Assembly (NCBI GenBank): GCA_002428935.1
Contig: DIYG01000028.1
Span: 3,644 to 67,643, forward strand
Direction: 5' to 3'
Origin: Halieaceae bacterium UBA6060
GTDB taxonomy: Bacteria > Pseudomonadota > Gammaproteobacteria > Pseudomonadales > Halieaceae
DNA: 64,000 bases
A model generated the notes under the pieces. It did not search any database, was not told the origin of the DNA, and worked only from the letters and a program-made list of their open reading frames with translations. Every line of letters begins with the position of its first letter. Position 1 is the stretch's first letter. Both the position numbers and the translations under genes were made by a program. This document shows, piece after piece, positions 9,443-19,497 of the stretch.

Positions 9443-10534
9443 TTAGCCCTGGGCCAGCAGGTCTCGTAAATCGATGATGGCGGCATTGGCGCGGCTGATG
9501 TAGGAAGCCATGACCAGAGAATGATTAGCCAATAGGCCAAAACCGCTACCGTTGAGAATCATCGGGCTCCAAACAAAATCTTGCGTGGCTTCGAGTTCCC
9601 GGATGATCTGGCGCAGACTCACCTGGGCGTTCTTGTCTTTCAGGACTTCGGCAAAATCTACCTCCGCCGCCTTGAGGAAATGCATAAGCGCCCAGGCGGC
9701 ACCGCGCGATTCATAGAACACATCGTCTATCTCATGCCAGGGCGTGCGCACCTTGAGTTCGCTGGGAGCACTCGTCGCCTGGGTGGCATTCTGCTCACCG
9801 GCCAAATCCGTGTTCACACGACGATCCGCAACGCTCGCCGACAAACGCTGAGATAAGCTCCCCAGACGTGTGTTGACCATGGCCAACCACTCGCGCAGAT
9901 TGTCCGCCCGGGCATAGAACTGCGCATTGGGTTGTGCCGGGTCAACCAGTCGCGCCAGATACGCTTCCGTATACCGCACGGCCTCGCGGTACTTGGTTTC
10001 CGATGCGGGTAACAACCAGCTGTCGGACTGAAAGTTCAACCGGGGCTCGGCCAAAGCCAGATCTTCATCTTCCTTGGACTGCGACTGGGAGCGAGACAAG
10101 ACTTCGCGAAGGGCGCGGGAAAGATCCCGGGCCTGAATGAGCGCGCCGTATTCCCAGTTGGGCATGTTGTCCAGATAAACGCCGGGAGGAAATCGATCGT
10201 TGCGTAAAAAGCCACCCGGTTTGTCCAGAAGCGTATCGATAACGCCGATGAGCGCTGCCGTAGTGACCGCTCCGGTCACCAGCTCTCCGCTCTTTTCCGC
10301 GTTCACATCCGCATAGCCACGGGCCTTCTCGCGCACGTCGAAGTCGCCCGGAGGCACGCTCCAGTACAAACCGAGGACCAACACAATCACCAGGTAAACA
10401 CCTAGCAACGCCCCACTGATATTCAACCAGCGTCCCTGGGGCAAATAGTCGTCGGCGAAATTTTGCAGGCGTCGAGCCAGCCCAGACGCCTTCTGTGGCC
10501 CTTCCGTAGCGTTGCTATTCGATTCTTCGCTCAT
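9443..10534 (-). CDS. DUF2333 family inner-membrane protein
   Basis: The start at 10534 has a GAGGA ribosome-binding sequence upstream and yields 363 residues; a longer frame up to 10636 would run into the end of the copper chaperone gene upstream. The protein has a basic cytoplasmic N terminus, one membrane helix (about residues 39-58, GALLGVYLVIVLVLGLYW) and a long periplasmic, mostly helical domain that begins WSVPPGDFDVRE and contains DNMPNWEYGALIQARDLSRAL. These features match the DUF2333 family known in Pseudomonas and relatives, which has no established function. It follows the PCu(A)C gene by 13 bases, suggesting a two-gene transcript. Confidence 0.85.
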   Translation of the reverse strand: MSEESNSNATEGPQKASGLARRLQNFADDYLPQGRWLNISGALLGVYLVIVLVLGLYWSVPPGDFDVREKARGYADVNAEKSGELVTGAVTTAALIGVIDTLLDKPGGFLRNDRFPPGVYLDNMPNWEYGALIQARDLSRALREVLSRSQSQSKEDEDLALAEPRLNFQSDSWLLPASETKYREAVRYTEAYLARLVDPAQPNAQFYARADNLREWLAMVNTRLGSLSQRLSASVADRRVNTDLAGEQNATQATSAPSELKVRTPWHEIDDVFYESRGAAWALMHFLKAAEVDFAEVLKDKNAQVSLRQIIRELEATQDFVWSPMILNGSGFGLLANHSLVMASYISRANAAIIDLRDLLAQG

Positions 10535-10547
10535 CCGTCCATCGTCC

Positions 10548-11024
10548 TCAGGGCTTATTACCGCCGTGATCCGCAGACGAACGGCCCGCCGGAGATCGCA
10601 GCACTGGTGCGTCTGCGCACATGGAATCGCCTTCACTGATCAAGCAAATGGGCACCAGCTCGCCAACCTCCGGTGTTCGCTCAAGGCCCATCAACATGAT
10701 GTGTTTACCGCCGGGAGCTAGCTCTACCGTCTCTCCCGGACCGAGGGATAGCTTTTCAATTTCCACCATCCGGCTGCGGCCGTCTACGGTCTGAGTCTCG
10801 TGCAAGCTGGCATCACCGATGGGTGAAGACACACCGTCGATCTCCACGGGCTCGCCACCAGCAACAATGCGCAAATACGCGGCGGTCATTCGCTGTCCCG
10901 GTGGCATGGCCCTGACCCAGACGTCTTCGGCACGAAGACTAGCCTCAGGATCGGCGCCAGCGGCACCCAGGGGGGAGGTCAAAAGGGCTAAAAAAGCGAA
11001 AAGGGGGCTGAACCGAATCATCAT
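10548..11024 (-). CDS. Periplasmic copper chaperone PCu(A)C
   Basis: The protein (158 residues from the ATG at 11024; the adjacent ATG at 11021 is equally possible) has a Sec signal (PLFAFLALLTSPLGAAGA) and a beta-sandwich PCu(A)C domain. The Cu(I) ligands match the family pattern H-x10-M-x21-H-x-M exactly, counting from the histidine of SLHETQ through the methionine of SRMVEIE to HIM in GGKHIMLMGL. PCu(A)C proteins deliver copper to the CuA site of cytochrome c oxidase. Two cysteines near the C terminus (PICLI, SMCADAP) are outside the metal motif. No oxidase or Sco gene is in the window. Confidence 0.93.
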   Translation of the reverse strand: MMIRFSPLFAFLALLTSPLGAAGADPEASLRAEDVWVRAMPPGQRMTAAYLRIVAGGEPVEIDGVSSPIGDASLHETQTVDGRSRMVEIEKLSLGPGETVELAPGGKHIMLMGLERTPEVGELVPICLISEGDSMCADAPVLRSPAGRSSADHGGNKP

Positions 11025-11167
11025 AGATGCAGTAAATGAACTGTCCTGGGGAACCAAAGGCCTGAACCAGTCATCATAGCAGGACCGGGCGAGGGACACC
11101 GCGCCTCAATGATCGAGGCTGATAGAATAGCCCCCGCTAAAAACTCGAAGTTGAAGATTCACAGTTC

Positions 11168-12991
11168 ATGGCAATAGCAGCACACTCAAGGGCAGGTTTC
11201 AGCGCCAACACGGACTTATCCAGGTCGGGGTGGACGTTCGCCATGCTCTGGGTGCTCCTCGGCTCACTGGTGCTGTGGACTGGCGCGAATCCCGTGAACG
11301 CCCAGGGCCTATCCGCGCCCGATAGCACCGACCTTCTCGGCGGCGGATCAGCGGCGCAGTTCCTCCCCGTTGAAGAAGCCTACCCCCTGGCCGTAGATGC
11401 CAGTGACGAACAGAATCTGCGACTGGTTTGGCAAATGCCCGCCGGTTACTACCTGTACCAACATGCCTTCCGCTTTGAACTTACCCAGGATGGGCAAGCG
11501 ATCACTTCCGAGGCGATCTATCCGCCGGCCCTGACTCGGGAAGACGAGTACTTTGGCCGCGTAGAGGTCTACTACGACAGCGCCGAGGTAAGCCTGAAGA
11601 CGAGTCGGCCGGTCCGCGACGCGGAGCTTTCCGTGACCTCCCAGGGCTGCGCGGATGCGGGCTTGTGCTACCCGCCTCGCACCCAGCGATTCCGCATCGA
11701 TGCCAGCGGCATCGTTACGGAACTCGCCTCGGGGGAGCCCCAGCGGACTAGCCCACAACCCATGACCGCAAGCCCCGCAACACCTCCCCTGCTGTTCATG
11801 ATGCTCCTGGCTTTTGCGGGCGGACTGATCCTGAATCTCATGCCCTGCGTGTTGCCGATTCTTTCCCTGAAGATCCTCGGTTTTGCCTGCGCATCCGCGG
11901 AAGACCGCCATCGCCACGGTTTGCTCTATAGCGCCGGAGTGATCGTGAGTTTCCTGGCAACCGCCCTGTTGCTCATTAGCCTGCGCAGTGCAGGACAAGC
12001 CATCGGCTGGGGTTTCCAACTCCAATCACCGGGCTTTGTCATCGCGCTGGCGTACCTTTTTATACTCATGGGTCTGGGCATGAGCGGTCTTGTCGCCCTG
12101 GGCAATCGTTTTATGAACCTCGGTTCAGACCTCGCAGGCCAAGGCGGTGCCACGGGTAGCTTCTTTACGGGTGTGCTGGCGGTATTGGTGGCAAGCCCCT
12201 GCACGGCACCTTTTATGGGCACGGCCCTGGGTTACGCCCTGGTACAACCGGCCACAGTCGGCCTTACGGTCTTTGCCGCGCTCGGCGCTGGCATGGCCGC
12301 GCCCATGTTATTGCTTTCCTATAGCGAAACCGCGCGCAATCATATGCCGAGGCCCGGCCCGTGGATGGACCGTCTCAAGCAGGCCCTGGCGTTTCCTCTC
12401 TACGCCACAGCCCTGTGGTTGTTTTGGGTCGCTGGTCGGCAGGCCGGTATCGATGTAATGGCGGCAGCACTCTTGGGCGCTCTGCTCATCGCCCTGGGGC
12501 TGTGGTGCTGGCGCGGTGGTGCCATCGCCAAGAGCCTCGCCGCGCTGTGCCTCGTAAGTGCCCTTCTTCTCGCCGCCTGGAGGCCCGCTTACACCGTCGA
12601 TGGGTTCGCCGATATGCCCGCAGGCAGCGTGGCCTATTCGTCTCAGCGGCTCCAGGAACTGCGCCGCCAGGGGACTCCCGTGTTTGTCGATGTCACCGCC
12701 GATTGGTGCATCACTTGCCTGGCGAACAAACGCACGGTCCTTGAAACGGAAACCGTGCAGGAAGCCTTTCGCGCCGCGGGTATCACTTACATGATTGCGG
12801 ACTGGACCGACTATGACCCCGAAATCGCGGCCTTCGTATCCGGCCACGGTCGCAGCGGCATACCCCTGTACGTACTCTACGCTGAGCCGGCGGAACCTCA
12901 GCTTCTACCACAACTATTGCGCCGGAAGATTGTTCTGGACGCCATCGACGATGTGGCTACGCCAAAGCTCGCGGCGGTAGCGGACCGGTGA
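11168..12991 (+). CDS. dsbD: Thiol:disulfide interchange protein DsbD
   Basis: DsbD carries electrons from cytoplasmic thioredoxin across the inner membrane to periplasmic thiol partners. The 607-residue protein shows a signal peptide, the N-terminal alpha domain with its redox pair (SQGCADAGLCYPP), the eight-helix membrane domain with the paired cysteines in LMPCVLPILS and SPCTAPFMG, and the C-terminal thioredoxin-like gamma domain with CxxC in ADWCITCLANK. Complete and of normal length. It precedes aroQ-accB-accC, an order also found in pseudomonads (dipZ-aroQ-accBC), but a gap of 258 bases separates it from aroQ. Confidence 0.95.
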   Translation: MAIAAHSRAGFSANTDLSRSGWTFAMLWVLLGSLVLWTGANPVNAQGLSAPDSTDLLGGGSAAQFLPVEEAYPLAVDASDEQNLRLVWQMPAGYYLYQHAFRFELTQDGQAITSEAIYPPALTREDEYFGRVEVYYDSAEVSLKTSRPVRDAELSVTSQGCADAGLCYPPRTQRFRIDASGIVTELASGEPQRTSPQPMTASPATPPLLFMMLLAFAGGLILNLMPCVLPILSLKILGFACASAEDRHRHGLLYSAGVIVSFLATALLLISLRSAGQAIGWGFQLQSPGFVIALAYLFILMGLGMSGLVALGNRFMNLGSDLAGQGGATGSFFTGVLAVLVASPCTAPFMGTALGYALVQPATVGLTVFAALGAGMAAPMLLLSYSETARNHMPRPGPWMDRLKQALAFPLYATALWLFWVAGRQAGIDVMAAALLGALLIALGLWCWRGGAIAKSLAALCLVSALLLAAWRPAYTVDGFADMPAGSVAYSSQRLQELRRQGTPVFVDVTADWCITCLANKRTVLETETVQEAFRAAGITYMIADWTDYDPEIAAFVSGHGRSGIPLYVLYAEPAEPQLLPQLLRRKIVLDAIDDVATPKLAAVADR

Positions 12992-13249
12992 GATCCGTTT
13001 AACCCTGGACCGTTCGCTGGATCACACCCGTAGTATTGGGCCACCACCACAAGCCGCTAGCGCTAATCCCCAGCTCGAGACCCCATTTCGCTCGCCCAGT
13101 ATCCACGCACACCCGAAACCTCTAACTCGCGTCGAATTTCGGGAAAAATCCCGCGATCTCCTGAAAAATACTCAATTATCTGGACACGCAGGCCTTTTTG
13201 AGGAAGACTTGCCGCACTTTTGGCTTTTTGAGGGATTTCGGGGCCTCCC
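12992..13249. other. Intergenic region upstream of aroQ-accBC
   Basis: This 258-base gap should hold the promoter of the aroQ-accB-accC-prmA operon. It turns AT-richer toward aroQ. I see a short perfect inverted repeat, CGGGA-AAAA-TCCCG, near 13140-13153, but it lacks a following T-run and is not convincing as a terminator of dsbD. No good sigma70 pair and no small ORF with a ribosome-binding site was found. Confidence 0.4.
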
Positions 13250-13708
13250 ATGGCGGGCATTCTCGTACTACACGGACCCAATCTGAACCTCCTCGGAGAG
13301 CGCGAGCCCGGCATCTATGGCAGCGATACCCTGGAGGCCATCGATTCGCGATTGGCCCAGCAAGCCCAGGCCGCCGCCATGCCCCTGCATTGTTTCCAAA
13401 GCAATTCGGAAGCTGAACTCATCGGTGCCGTACAAAAAGCCCGCGAGAGCGGTATGCGCTTTGTCATTATCAATCCTGCCGCCTATACCCATACGAGCAT
13501 CGCTTTACGCGACGCCCTGGCAGCAAGCCGTCTGCCCTTTGTGGAAGTTCATCTGTCGAACGTTCACGCCCGGGAACCGTTTCGGCACCGCTCCTATTTT
13601 TCCGATATCGCCCTCGGGGTCATCTGCGGCCTTGGCGCCCAGGGCTATGAATACGCGCTGCAGTTTGCCCTGCAGCATCTTGCCGCCTTACCCGATTCGA
13701 CTGATTGA
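13250..13708 (+). CDS. aroQ: 3-dehydroquinate dehydratase, type II
   Basis: AroQ dehydrates 3-dehydroquinate to 3-dehydroshikimate in the shikimate pathway. The 152-residue length and dodecameric type II motifs fit: the catalytic-tyrosine region [17 protein letters not shown], the flexible-loop FQSNSE, the substrate-binding [17 protein letters not shown] and the catalytic histidine in [17 protein letters not shown]. It heads the accB-accC-prmA operon, with nine bases between its stop and the accB start; this linkage is conserved in many gammaproteobacteria. Confidence 0.97.
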   Translation: MAGILVLHGPNLNLLGEREPGIYGSDTLEAIDSRLAQQAQAAAMPLHCFQSNSEAELIGAVQKARESGMRFVIINPAAYTHTSIALRDALAASRLPFVEVHLSNVHAREPFRHRSYFSDIALGVICGLGAQGYEYALQFALQHLAALPDSTD

Positions 13709-13717
13709 GAAACTGCC

Positions 13718-14203
13718 ATGGATATTCGCAAGGTTAAAAAGCTGATCGAGCTGCTGGAGGAATCTGGCATTGGCGAAATCGAGATCAAGGAAGGTGAGGA
13801 GTCCGTACGGATCAGCCGTGGTGTGAGCGGCGCCCCAGCGCCAGCAGTGAACTACGGGGCAGTGCGACCACCACCGCCCGCGTCGGCAGCCGCCGCCGTA
13901 CCACCCGCACCGGCTGCGGCACCAGCCGCCAGCACCCCAGAACCGGACACCGCCGACGTAGATACCAACGGCCATATCGTTAAGTCCCCGATGGTGGGAA
14001 CCTTTTACCGGTCTCCGTCGCCTTCATCCCCTTCGTTCGTCGAGGTCGGTGCTACGGTGAAAGCCGGAGACGTGCTGTGCATTGTCGAGGCCATGAAAAT
14101 GATGAATCAGATCGAGGCCGATGCCTCGGGCACCATCGAAGCGGTGCTGGTGGAGAATGGAGAGCCGGTGGAATTTGACCAGCCTCTGTTCTCCATCGTC
14201 TGA
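13718..14203 (+). CDS. accB: Biotin carboxyl carrier protein of acetyl-CoA carboxylase
   Basis: AccB carries biotin between the biotin carboxylase (AccC) and the carboxyltransferase in the first step of fatty acid synthesis. The 161-residue protein has the N-terminal helical segment (about 1-35), a Pro/Ala-rich linker (about 37-78), and the biotinyl domain ending in the canonical EAMKMMN, with Lys127 the expected biotinylated residue. The protruding thumb sequence ([14 protein letters not shown]) typical of acetyl-CoA carboxylase BCCP is present. It lies between aroQ and accC. Confidence 0.98.
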   Translation: MDIRKVKKLIELLEESGIGEIEIKEGEESVRISRGVSGAPAPAVNYGAVRPPPPASAAAAVPPAPAAAPAASTPEPDTADVDTNGHIVKSPMVGTFYRSPSPSSPSFVEVGATVKAGDVLCIVEAMKMMNQIEADASGTIEAVLVENGEPVEFDQPLFSIV

Positions 14204-14220
14204 GTTCGGGTAAGCCGGCC

Positions 14221-15564
14221 ATGCTAGATAAAGTGCTCATCGCCAATCGCGGCGAGATCGCGCTGCGTATCCTTCGCGCCTGCAAGGCTCTGGATATCCA
14301 AACGGTAGCGGTCTATTCCAAAGCCGATGCGGACCTCATGCATGTAAGACTCGCCGATGAGGCTATTTGCATCGGTCCTGCTGGTGCCACGGAAAGCTAC
14401 CTCCACGCCCCCGCCATCATTTCGGCGGCGGAGGTCTCCAACGCCGACGGCATACATCCAGGCTACGGCTTCCTGGCGGAAAACGCAGACTTCGCCGAGC
14501 AGGTGGAACAATCGGGCTTTACCTTTATCGGACCGCGCTCGGAAACCATCCGCCTCATGGGCGACAAGGTGTCCGCCAAGGACGCGATGCGAAAAGCCGG
14601 TGTACCGACCGTTCCCGGCTCCGATGGCCCTCTCCCCGACGATCCCGAAGCCATCATTGAGGCGGCCCGCGAGGTCGGCTATCCGGTCATCATCAAAGCC
14701 GCCGCAGGCGGTGGCGGTCGCGGTATGCGAGTGGTCCACAACGAAGCGGCCCTGGTTAATTCTGTGCAGATCACCCGTGGGGAGGCCGGTGTCGCCTTCG
14801 GCTCCGACGTGGTCTACATGGAGAAGTTTCTTCAGCGACCTCGACACGTCGAAATCCAGGTCATAGCCGATGGGGAAGGCAACGCCATCCACCTGGGGGA
14901 TCGCGACTGCTCCCTGCAGCGTCGTCACCAGAAAGTCATCGAGGAAGCACCGGCGCCCATTATTGATGAAGCCGCCCGCCGGGAAGTCGCCGAGGCCTGC
15001 GTCAAAGCCTGCAAGGAAATCGGTTATCGCGGCGCTGGAACCTTTGAGTTTTTGTACGAGGACGGTCGTTTCTATTTCATTGAAATGAACACTCGCGTAC
15101 AGGTAGAGCACCCCGTCACGGAGCTTATTACCGGGGTAGACATCGTCCGCGAGCAACTGCGTATCGCCAGCGGCCTGCCCATATCCGTGGCCCAGGAAGA
15201 CATCAGCTTCACCGGTCATGCGCTGGAGTGCCGAATCAACGCCGAAGACCCGCAGACCTTTATGCCATCGCCGGGTCGTATCACCACGTTTCATGCCCCG
15301 GGAGGTCCCGGCGTACGAGTCGATTCCCACATTTACGATGGCTACACGGTACCGCCCTTCTACGACTCCCTGATCGCCAAAGTGATCAGCTACGGAGAGG
15401 ACCGTGATCAGGCCATGGCACGGATGCGTCAGGCTCTAGATGAGTTGGTGATTGAGGGCATCCGCACCAACACCGCCCTCCATCGGGAACTGGTTCGCGA
15501 TGCGTCATTCATGGCCGGCGGGGTGAGCATCCATTACCTCGAAAGCAAGCTCGAGGACGGCTGA
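14221..15564 (+). CDS. accC: Biotin carboxylase subunit of acetyl-CoA carboxylase
   Basis: AccC uses ATP and bicarbonate to carboxylate biotin on AccB. The 447-residue sequence has the N-terminal domain start [17 protein letters not shown], the ATP-grasp glycine-rich loop [13 protein letters not shown], the catalytic [13 protein letters not shown] segment and the C-terminal [12 protein letters not shown]. All family hallmarks are intact. A long antisense open frame across it is a composition artefact. It starts 17 bases after accB and ends five bases before prmA. Confidence 0.98.
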   Translation: MLDKVLIANRGEIALRILRACKALDIQTVAVYSKADADLMHVRLADEAICIGPAGATESYLHAPAIISAAEVSNADGIHPGYGFLAENADFAEQVEQSGFTFIGPRSETIRLMGDKVSAKDAMRKAGVPTVPGSDGPLPDDPEAIIEAAREVGYPVIIKAAAGGGGRGMRVVHNEAALVNSVQITRGEAGVAFGSDVVYMEKFLQRPRHVEIQVIADGEGNAIHLGDRDCSLQRRHQKVIEEAPAPIIDEAARREVAEACVKACKEIGYRGAGTFEFLYEDGRFYFIEMNTRVQVEHPVTELITGVDIVREQLRIASGLPISVAQEDISFTGHALECRINAEDPQTFMPSPGRITTFHAPGGPGVRVDSHIYDGYTVPPFYDSLIAKVISYGEDRDQAMARMRQALDELVIEGIRTNTALHRELVRDASFMAGGVSIHYLESKLEDG

Positions 15565-15569
15565 ATCCT

Positions 15570-16457
15570 GTGAGCTGGCTGCAGCTGCGGCTGGATTGCG
15601 ACAAGACCAACGCCGGCGCCTACGAGGACCAGCTTCTCAACGCCGGCGCTCTTTCCGTAACTCTCGAAGACCGCGCCGACGAACCCCTTCTCGAACCCGC
15701 TGTTGGCCAAACGCCCCTGTGGCGGGCCATCCGTATCACCGGTCTGTTCCCCGCCGACGCCACCCTAAATGACCTGCGCAATGCCCTGGAGGCCCAGGCC
15801 GGCGAGGGAACGGTACGGATCGAGATCCTTGAAGACAAGGATTGGGAACGGGAGTGGATGCAGCACTATGAAGCCATGCGCTTTGGCGAGCGTCTGTGGA
15901 TCTGTCCCAGTTGGAAAACACCGCCAGACCCGAACGCCGTCAACCTTTTGCTCGACCCCGGTCTAGCCTTCGGCACCGGCACCCACCCCACCACCGCCAT
16001 GTGTCTCACCGCACTGGATAAGCTCGATCTACGGGGGCAACGGGTTGTGGATTACGGCTGCGGATCGGGGATTCTGGGGATCGCGGCCCTACGCCTGGGC
16101 GGTGCGCACTTGTTGGCGGTGGACAACGACCCACAGGCCCTGATCGCCACAAAGGACAATGCCCTGCGCAACGGTCTCGCCCTGGACAACTTGGCGGTAG
16201 CGCTACCGGGTCAATTCTCCCAAGAGCCCTGGCTGGGCCAGGCTAACCTGGTGCTGGCCAATATTCTTGCCGGACCCCTGGAGTCCCTGGCCGCTACCCT
16301 GGGCCGTTTCCTCGCCCCCAGGGGACGCCTGATCCTGGCCGGTCTTCTTGATCATCAGGCCGCGGCGCTCGTTTCGGCCTATGCCCCGTTCATCGAATTA
16401 AGCGTATTGGATCAACGGGACGAATGGGTCTGCCTGGGAGGAATTGCCAAAGGCTGA
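15570..16457 (+). CDS. prmA: Ribosomal protein L11 methyltransferase
   Basis: PrmA trimethylates ribosomal protein L11. The start is a GTG five bases after accC. The 295-residue protein has the small N-terminal substrate domain followed by a Rossmann methyltransferase: GTGTHPTTAMCLTALD (family signature), the SAM loop VVDYGCGSGILGIAALRLG and motif IV NLVLANILAGPL. Gene order accC-prmA-dusB-fis matches other gammaproteobacteria. Confidence 0.95.
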   Translation: MSWLQLRLDCDKTNAGAYEDQLLNAGALSVTLEDRADEPLLEPAVGQTPLWRAIRITGLFPADATLNDLRNALEAQAGEGTVRIEILEDKDWEREWMQHYEAMRFGERLWICPSWKTPPDPNAVNLLLDPGLAFGTGTHPTTAMCLTALDKLDLRGQRVVDYGCGSGILGIAALRLGGAHLLAVDNDPQALIATKDNALRNGLALDNLAVALPGQFSQEPWLGQANLVLANILAGPLESLAATLGRFLAPRGRLILAGLLDHQAAALVSAYAPFIELSVLDQRDEWVCLGGIAKG

Positions 16458-16574
16458 TTTCGCTCAAATTTTGAGCATTTTTTGCCCCGCGAGTCTTCCG
16501 CGCTCCGTCACGCTCACGTACCATTGCGCTCCCTTTTTTGCCGACAGAAATACCGACAGGCGCAACGGTCCACG

Positions 16575-17558
16575 ATGATCCAAATCGGCAAACACACGAC
16601 GGCCAATGCCGTAGCCCTGGCGCCCATGGCGGGGGTGACGGATCTTCCCTTTCGCCGCCTTTGCGCGCGATTTGGCGCGGGTTTGCTTGTTGGGGAAATG
16701 GTCCACTCAGACCCCCGCCTGCGAGACTCTCGCAAGAGCCGTCAACGACGCGAACACTCAGAGGAAATTCGCCCTCGATCCATACAAATCGTCGGCAATG
16801 ATCCTCAGCAGATGGCCGACGCCGCTCGCTATAACGTGGCCTGTGGTGCACAAATCATCGATATCAATATGGGCTGCCCGGCGAAGAAAGTCTGCCGTAA
16901 AGCGGCGGGCTCTGCGCTCCTCGGTGACGAGGCGCTGGTCGCGACCATTTTGCGCCAGGTAGTGCAGGCGGTGGATGTGCCGGTCACCCTGAAGATTCGC
17001 ACCGGTGTCGATCCAACGCATCGCAACGGCCCCACCATTGCTCGTATCGCCGAAGATGCTGGCATCGCACTGCTGTCGGTCCATGGTCGAACCCGCGCCT
17101 GTGCGTTCAGCGGCCAGGTCGAGCATGACACCACGGCACGAATCGTAGAATCCGTCTCCATACCGGTCCTGGCCAACGGCGATATCCGCACCGCCCTCGA
17201 GGCGCAGCAGGTGCTGGACCATACCCGGGCCTCAGGGGTCATGATCGGTCGCGCCGCCCAGGGTGCGCCATGGCTGCCGGGCATGATCGCCGATGTGATG
17301 GCTGGTGGGGAGGGCCGAAGCCCCGATCTGCCGACGCAGTATCAGGTCATGGGTGAGCATCTTCGCGAACTGCATCGCTTTTACGGCGAGGCCGCCGGGT
17401 TGCGTATCGCCCGAAAACACATCGGCTGGTATCTGGATGGCATGACCGGTCTGGCCGCCGTAAAAAAACTCTTTAACCGTCTCGAGGCAGCAGAAGACCA
17501 ACTTCGCTTTCTCGATGATCTTTTTAGCACTATTGAACAACAGGACCTCGCCGCATGA
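16575..17558 (+). CDS. dusB: tRNA-dihydrouridine synthase B
   Basis: DusB is an FMN enzyme that reduces uridine to dihydrouridine in the tRNA D-loop. The ATG at 16575 gives 327 residues starting IQIGKHTTANAVALAPMAGVTDLPFRR, the normal N terminus; an in-frame upstream extension lacks family resemblance. Catalytic cysteine is in NMGCPAKKVCRKAAGSALL, and the FMN-binding ANGDIRT and MIGRAAQGAPW are present. Its stop overlaps the fis start (ATGA), the same dusB-fis coupling seen in E. coli and Pseudomonas. Confidence 0.96.
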   Translation: MIQIGKHTTANAVALAPMAGVTDLPFRRLCARFGAGLLVGEMVHSDPRLRDSRKSRQRREHSEEIRPRSIQIVGNDPQQMADAARYNVACGAQIIDINMGCPAKKVCRKAAGSALLGDEALVATILRQVVQAVDVPVTLKIRTGVDPTHRNGPTIARIAEDAGIALLSVHGRTRACAFSGQVEHDTTARIVESVSIPVLANGDIRTALEAQQVLDHTRASGVMIGRAAQGAPWLPGMIADVMAGGEGRSPDLPTQYQVMGEHLRELHRFYGEAAGLRIARKHIGWYLDGMTGLAAVKKLFNRLEAAEDQLRFLDDLFSTIEQQDLAA

Positions 17559-17884
17559 GTAAAGCCGAAGCACTGGCTGAAAGCGCTGCAAATATCGATT
17601 CAATTTTTGAACTGACCCAACCTACAGAGGCGGCCACGGTGGCCTCGCTACGCGAAGCCGTAGACCTGTTTGTCCGTCGCTACCTCGATGAGATGGACGG
17701 AGAACTCAGCACGGATTTCTATGAACTCGTGCTCAGCGAAGTCGAAGGCCCGCTGTTGCAAGCGGTCATGGAGTACACCCGCCACAATCAGACCCGCGCG
17801 GCGCAGATGCTAGGGCTCAATCGCGGCACCCTGCGGAAAAAGCTTCGCACAAACGGGGTCGACAGCCGGAGCAACCCATCATGA
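17555..17884 (+). CDS. fis: Nucleoid-associated DNA-binding protein Fis
   Basis: Fis is a small dimeric DNA-bending protein that acts on growth-phase promoters, recombination and replication. The product has 109 residues. The C-terminal helix-turn-helix is clear ([19 protein letters not shown]), preceded by the dimer helices ([17 protein letters not shown]). Both ends overlap the neighbouring genes by four bases (dusB and purH), so the three are almost certainly translated from one message; placing purH under this transcript ties purine synthesis to growth-rate control (inference). Confidence 0.96.
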   Translation: MSKAEALAESAANIDSIFELTQPTEAATVASLREAVDLFVRRYLDEMDGELSTDFYELVLSEVEGPLLQAVMEYTRHNQTRAAQMLGLNRGTLRKKLRTNGVDSRSNPS

Positions 17885-19455
17885 GCACTGGGGAAACCTA
17901 TCCCGTACGCCGCGCCCTCCTGAGCGTCTCGGACAAGACCGGCATCGTAGAATTTGCCACCGCCCTTCGCGATCTAAACGTGGAACTCCTATCCACGGGC
18001 GGCACTTATCGGCTTCTCGTGGAAGCAGGGCTTGAAGTTACGGAAGTCTCCGACCACACGGGCTTTCCCGAAATGATGGATGGGCGCGTCAAGACCCTAC
18101 ACCCACGTATTCACGGTGGCATCCTGGGTCGTCGCGGCGAAGATGATGCGGTGATGGCCGAGCACGGTATCGCTCCCATCGATATGGTGGTGGTCAATCT
18201 ATACCCCTTTGAGGCGACCGTGGCCGACCCCGAATGCAGCCTGGCTACGGCGATCGAGAATATCGACATCGGAGGCCCAGGCATGCTCCGCGCGGCGGCA
18301 AAGAATCACGCCTGGGTCAGCGTCGTAACGCGCGCCGAGGACTACCCCACGGTGCTGGCCGCCCTGCGAGATAACGACGGTTGCGTACCTCCCCCTCAGC
18401 GGCGAGATTTGGCTGTTCGCGCCTTTGAACACACGGCGGCCTACGACGGCGCCATCGCAAACTACCTGGGGTCTCGCCTGGGAGAAGAAACCGACGAGTA
18501 TGCGCGAACCCTGAATCTGCAGTTTCACAAGGTGCAGGACCTGCGTTACGGCGAGAACCCCCACCAGGGTGCCGCCTTCTATCGCGAGCGTCAGGCGAGT
18601 GGTCAGAGCCTGGCAAGAGCACAACAGTTGCAGGGCAAGGCACTGTCCTTCAACAACATTGCCGATTCCGACGCGGCGCTGGAGTGCGTGCGCCAGTTTG
18701 AAGATACCGCCTGCGTCATCGTCAAGCATGCCAATCCCTGCGGTGTCGCAACGGACTCCACGTTGCTGGAAACCTACGACAAGGCCTATGGAACGGACCC
18801 AGAGTCCGCCTTCGGCGGCATCATTGCCTTCAATCGGGAACTGGACGAAGCCACAGCAAAAGCGATCATCGAACGTCAGTTTGTCGAGGTAATTATCGCG
18901 CCGGCAGTCAGCGACGCTGCGGCCCGCGCTCTGGCGGACAAGAAAAATGTTCGGCTACTCACCGTGGCCAACAGTCGAGGTGCGGGATCCGGCTTTGACT
19001 ACAAACGGGTCGACGGCGGCTTGCTGGTCCAAGATCGCGACATCGCTGCGGTCAACGCAAGCGATCTCAAGGTAGTGAGTAAACGAGAACCCAGCAAAGG
19101 GGAACTCGCAGACCTCCTCTTCGCCTGGAAGGTAGCGAAGTACGTTAAGTCTAATGCCATCGTCTATGCGCAGGGTGAACGAACCATAGGTGTAGGCGCG
19201 GGGCAAATGAGCCGTGTAAATTCCGCTCGTATCGCCGTAATCAAGGCCGAGCACGCTGGTCTTACGGTACCCGGCTCGGTGATGGCATCGGACGCCTTCT
19301 TCCCCTTCCGCGACGGTATCGATAATGCCGCCGCCGCGGGCATTCGAGCGGTTATTCAGCCCGGAGGGTCCATGCGCGATGACGAAGTCATTGCCGCCGC
19401 CGATGAGCACGATATGGCGATGGTGTTCACGGGTATTCGCCACTTCCGTCATTAA
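17881..19455 (+). CDS. purH: Bifunctional AICAR formyltransferase/IMP cyclohydrolase
   Basis: PurH carries out the last two steps of IMP synthesis. The 524-residue product has the N-terminal cyclohydrolase (MGS-like) domain ([39 protein letters not shown]) and the C-terminal formyltransferase with the LRYGENPHQ segment, the catalytic KHANPCGVA loop and the terminal FPFRDGID / [11 protein letters not shown] motifs. The start overlaps the fis stop. purD follows 42 bases downstream. Confidence 0.98.
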   Translation: MSTGETYPVRRALLSVSDKTGIVEFATALRDLNVELLSTGGTYRLLVEAGLEVTEVSDHTGFPEMMDGRVKTLHPRIHGGILGRRGEDDAVMAEHGIAPIDMVVVNLYPFEATVADPECSLATAIENIDIGGPGMLRAAAKNHAWVSVVTRAEDYPTVLAALRDNDGCVPPPQRRDLAVRAFEHTAAYDGAIANYLGSRLGEETDEYARTLNLQFHKVQDLRYGENPHQGAAFYRERQASGQSLARAQQLQGKALSFNNIADSDAALECVRQFEDTACVIVKHANPCGVATDSTLLETYDKAYGTDPESAFGGIIAFNRELDEATAKAIIERQFVEVIIAPAVSDAAARALADKKNVRLLTVANSRGAGSGFDYKRVDGGLLVQDRDIAAVNASDLKVVSKREPSKGELADLLFAWKVAKYVKSNAIVYAQGERTIGVGAGQMSRVNSARIAVIKAEHAGLTVPGSVMASDAFFPFRDGIDNAAAAGIRAVIQPGGSMRDDEVIAAADEHDMAMVFTGIRHFRH

Positions 19456-19497
19456 ACCCACGCGGTTCCGACCCCAGGCCAAAAGGAAACCAGGTAC

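Noticed and set aside
14224..15330. Long open frame (368 codons) antisense to accC
   Set aside because: It mirrors a highly conserved gene in a GC-rich codon pattern, has no recognisable motif and no ribosome-binding sequence. It is a shadow.
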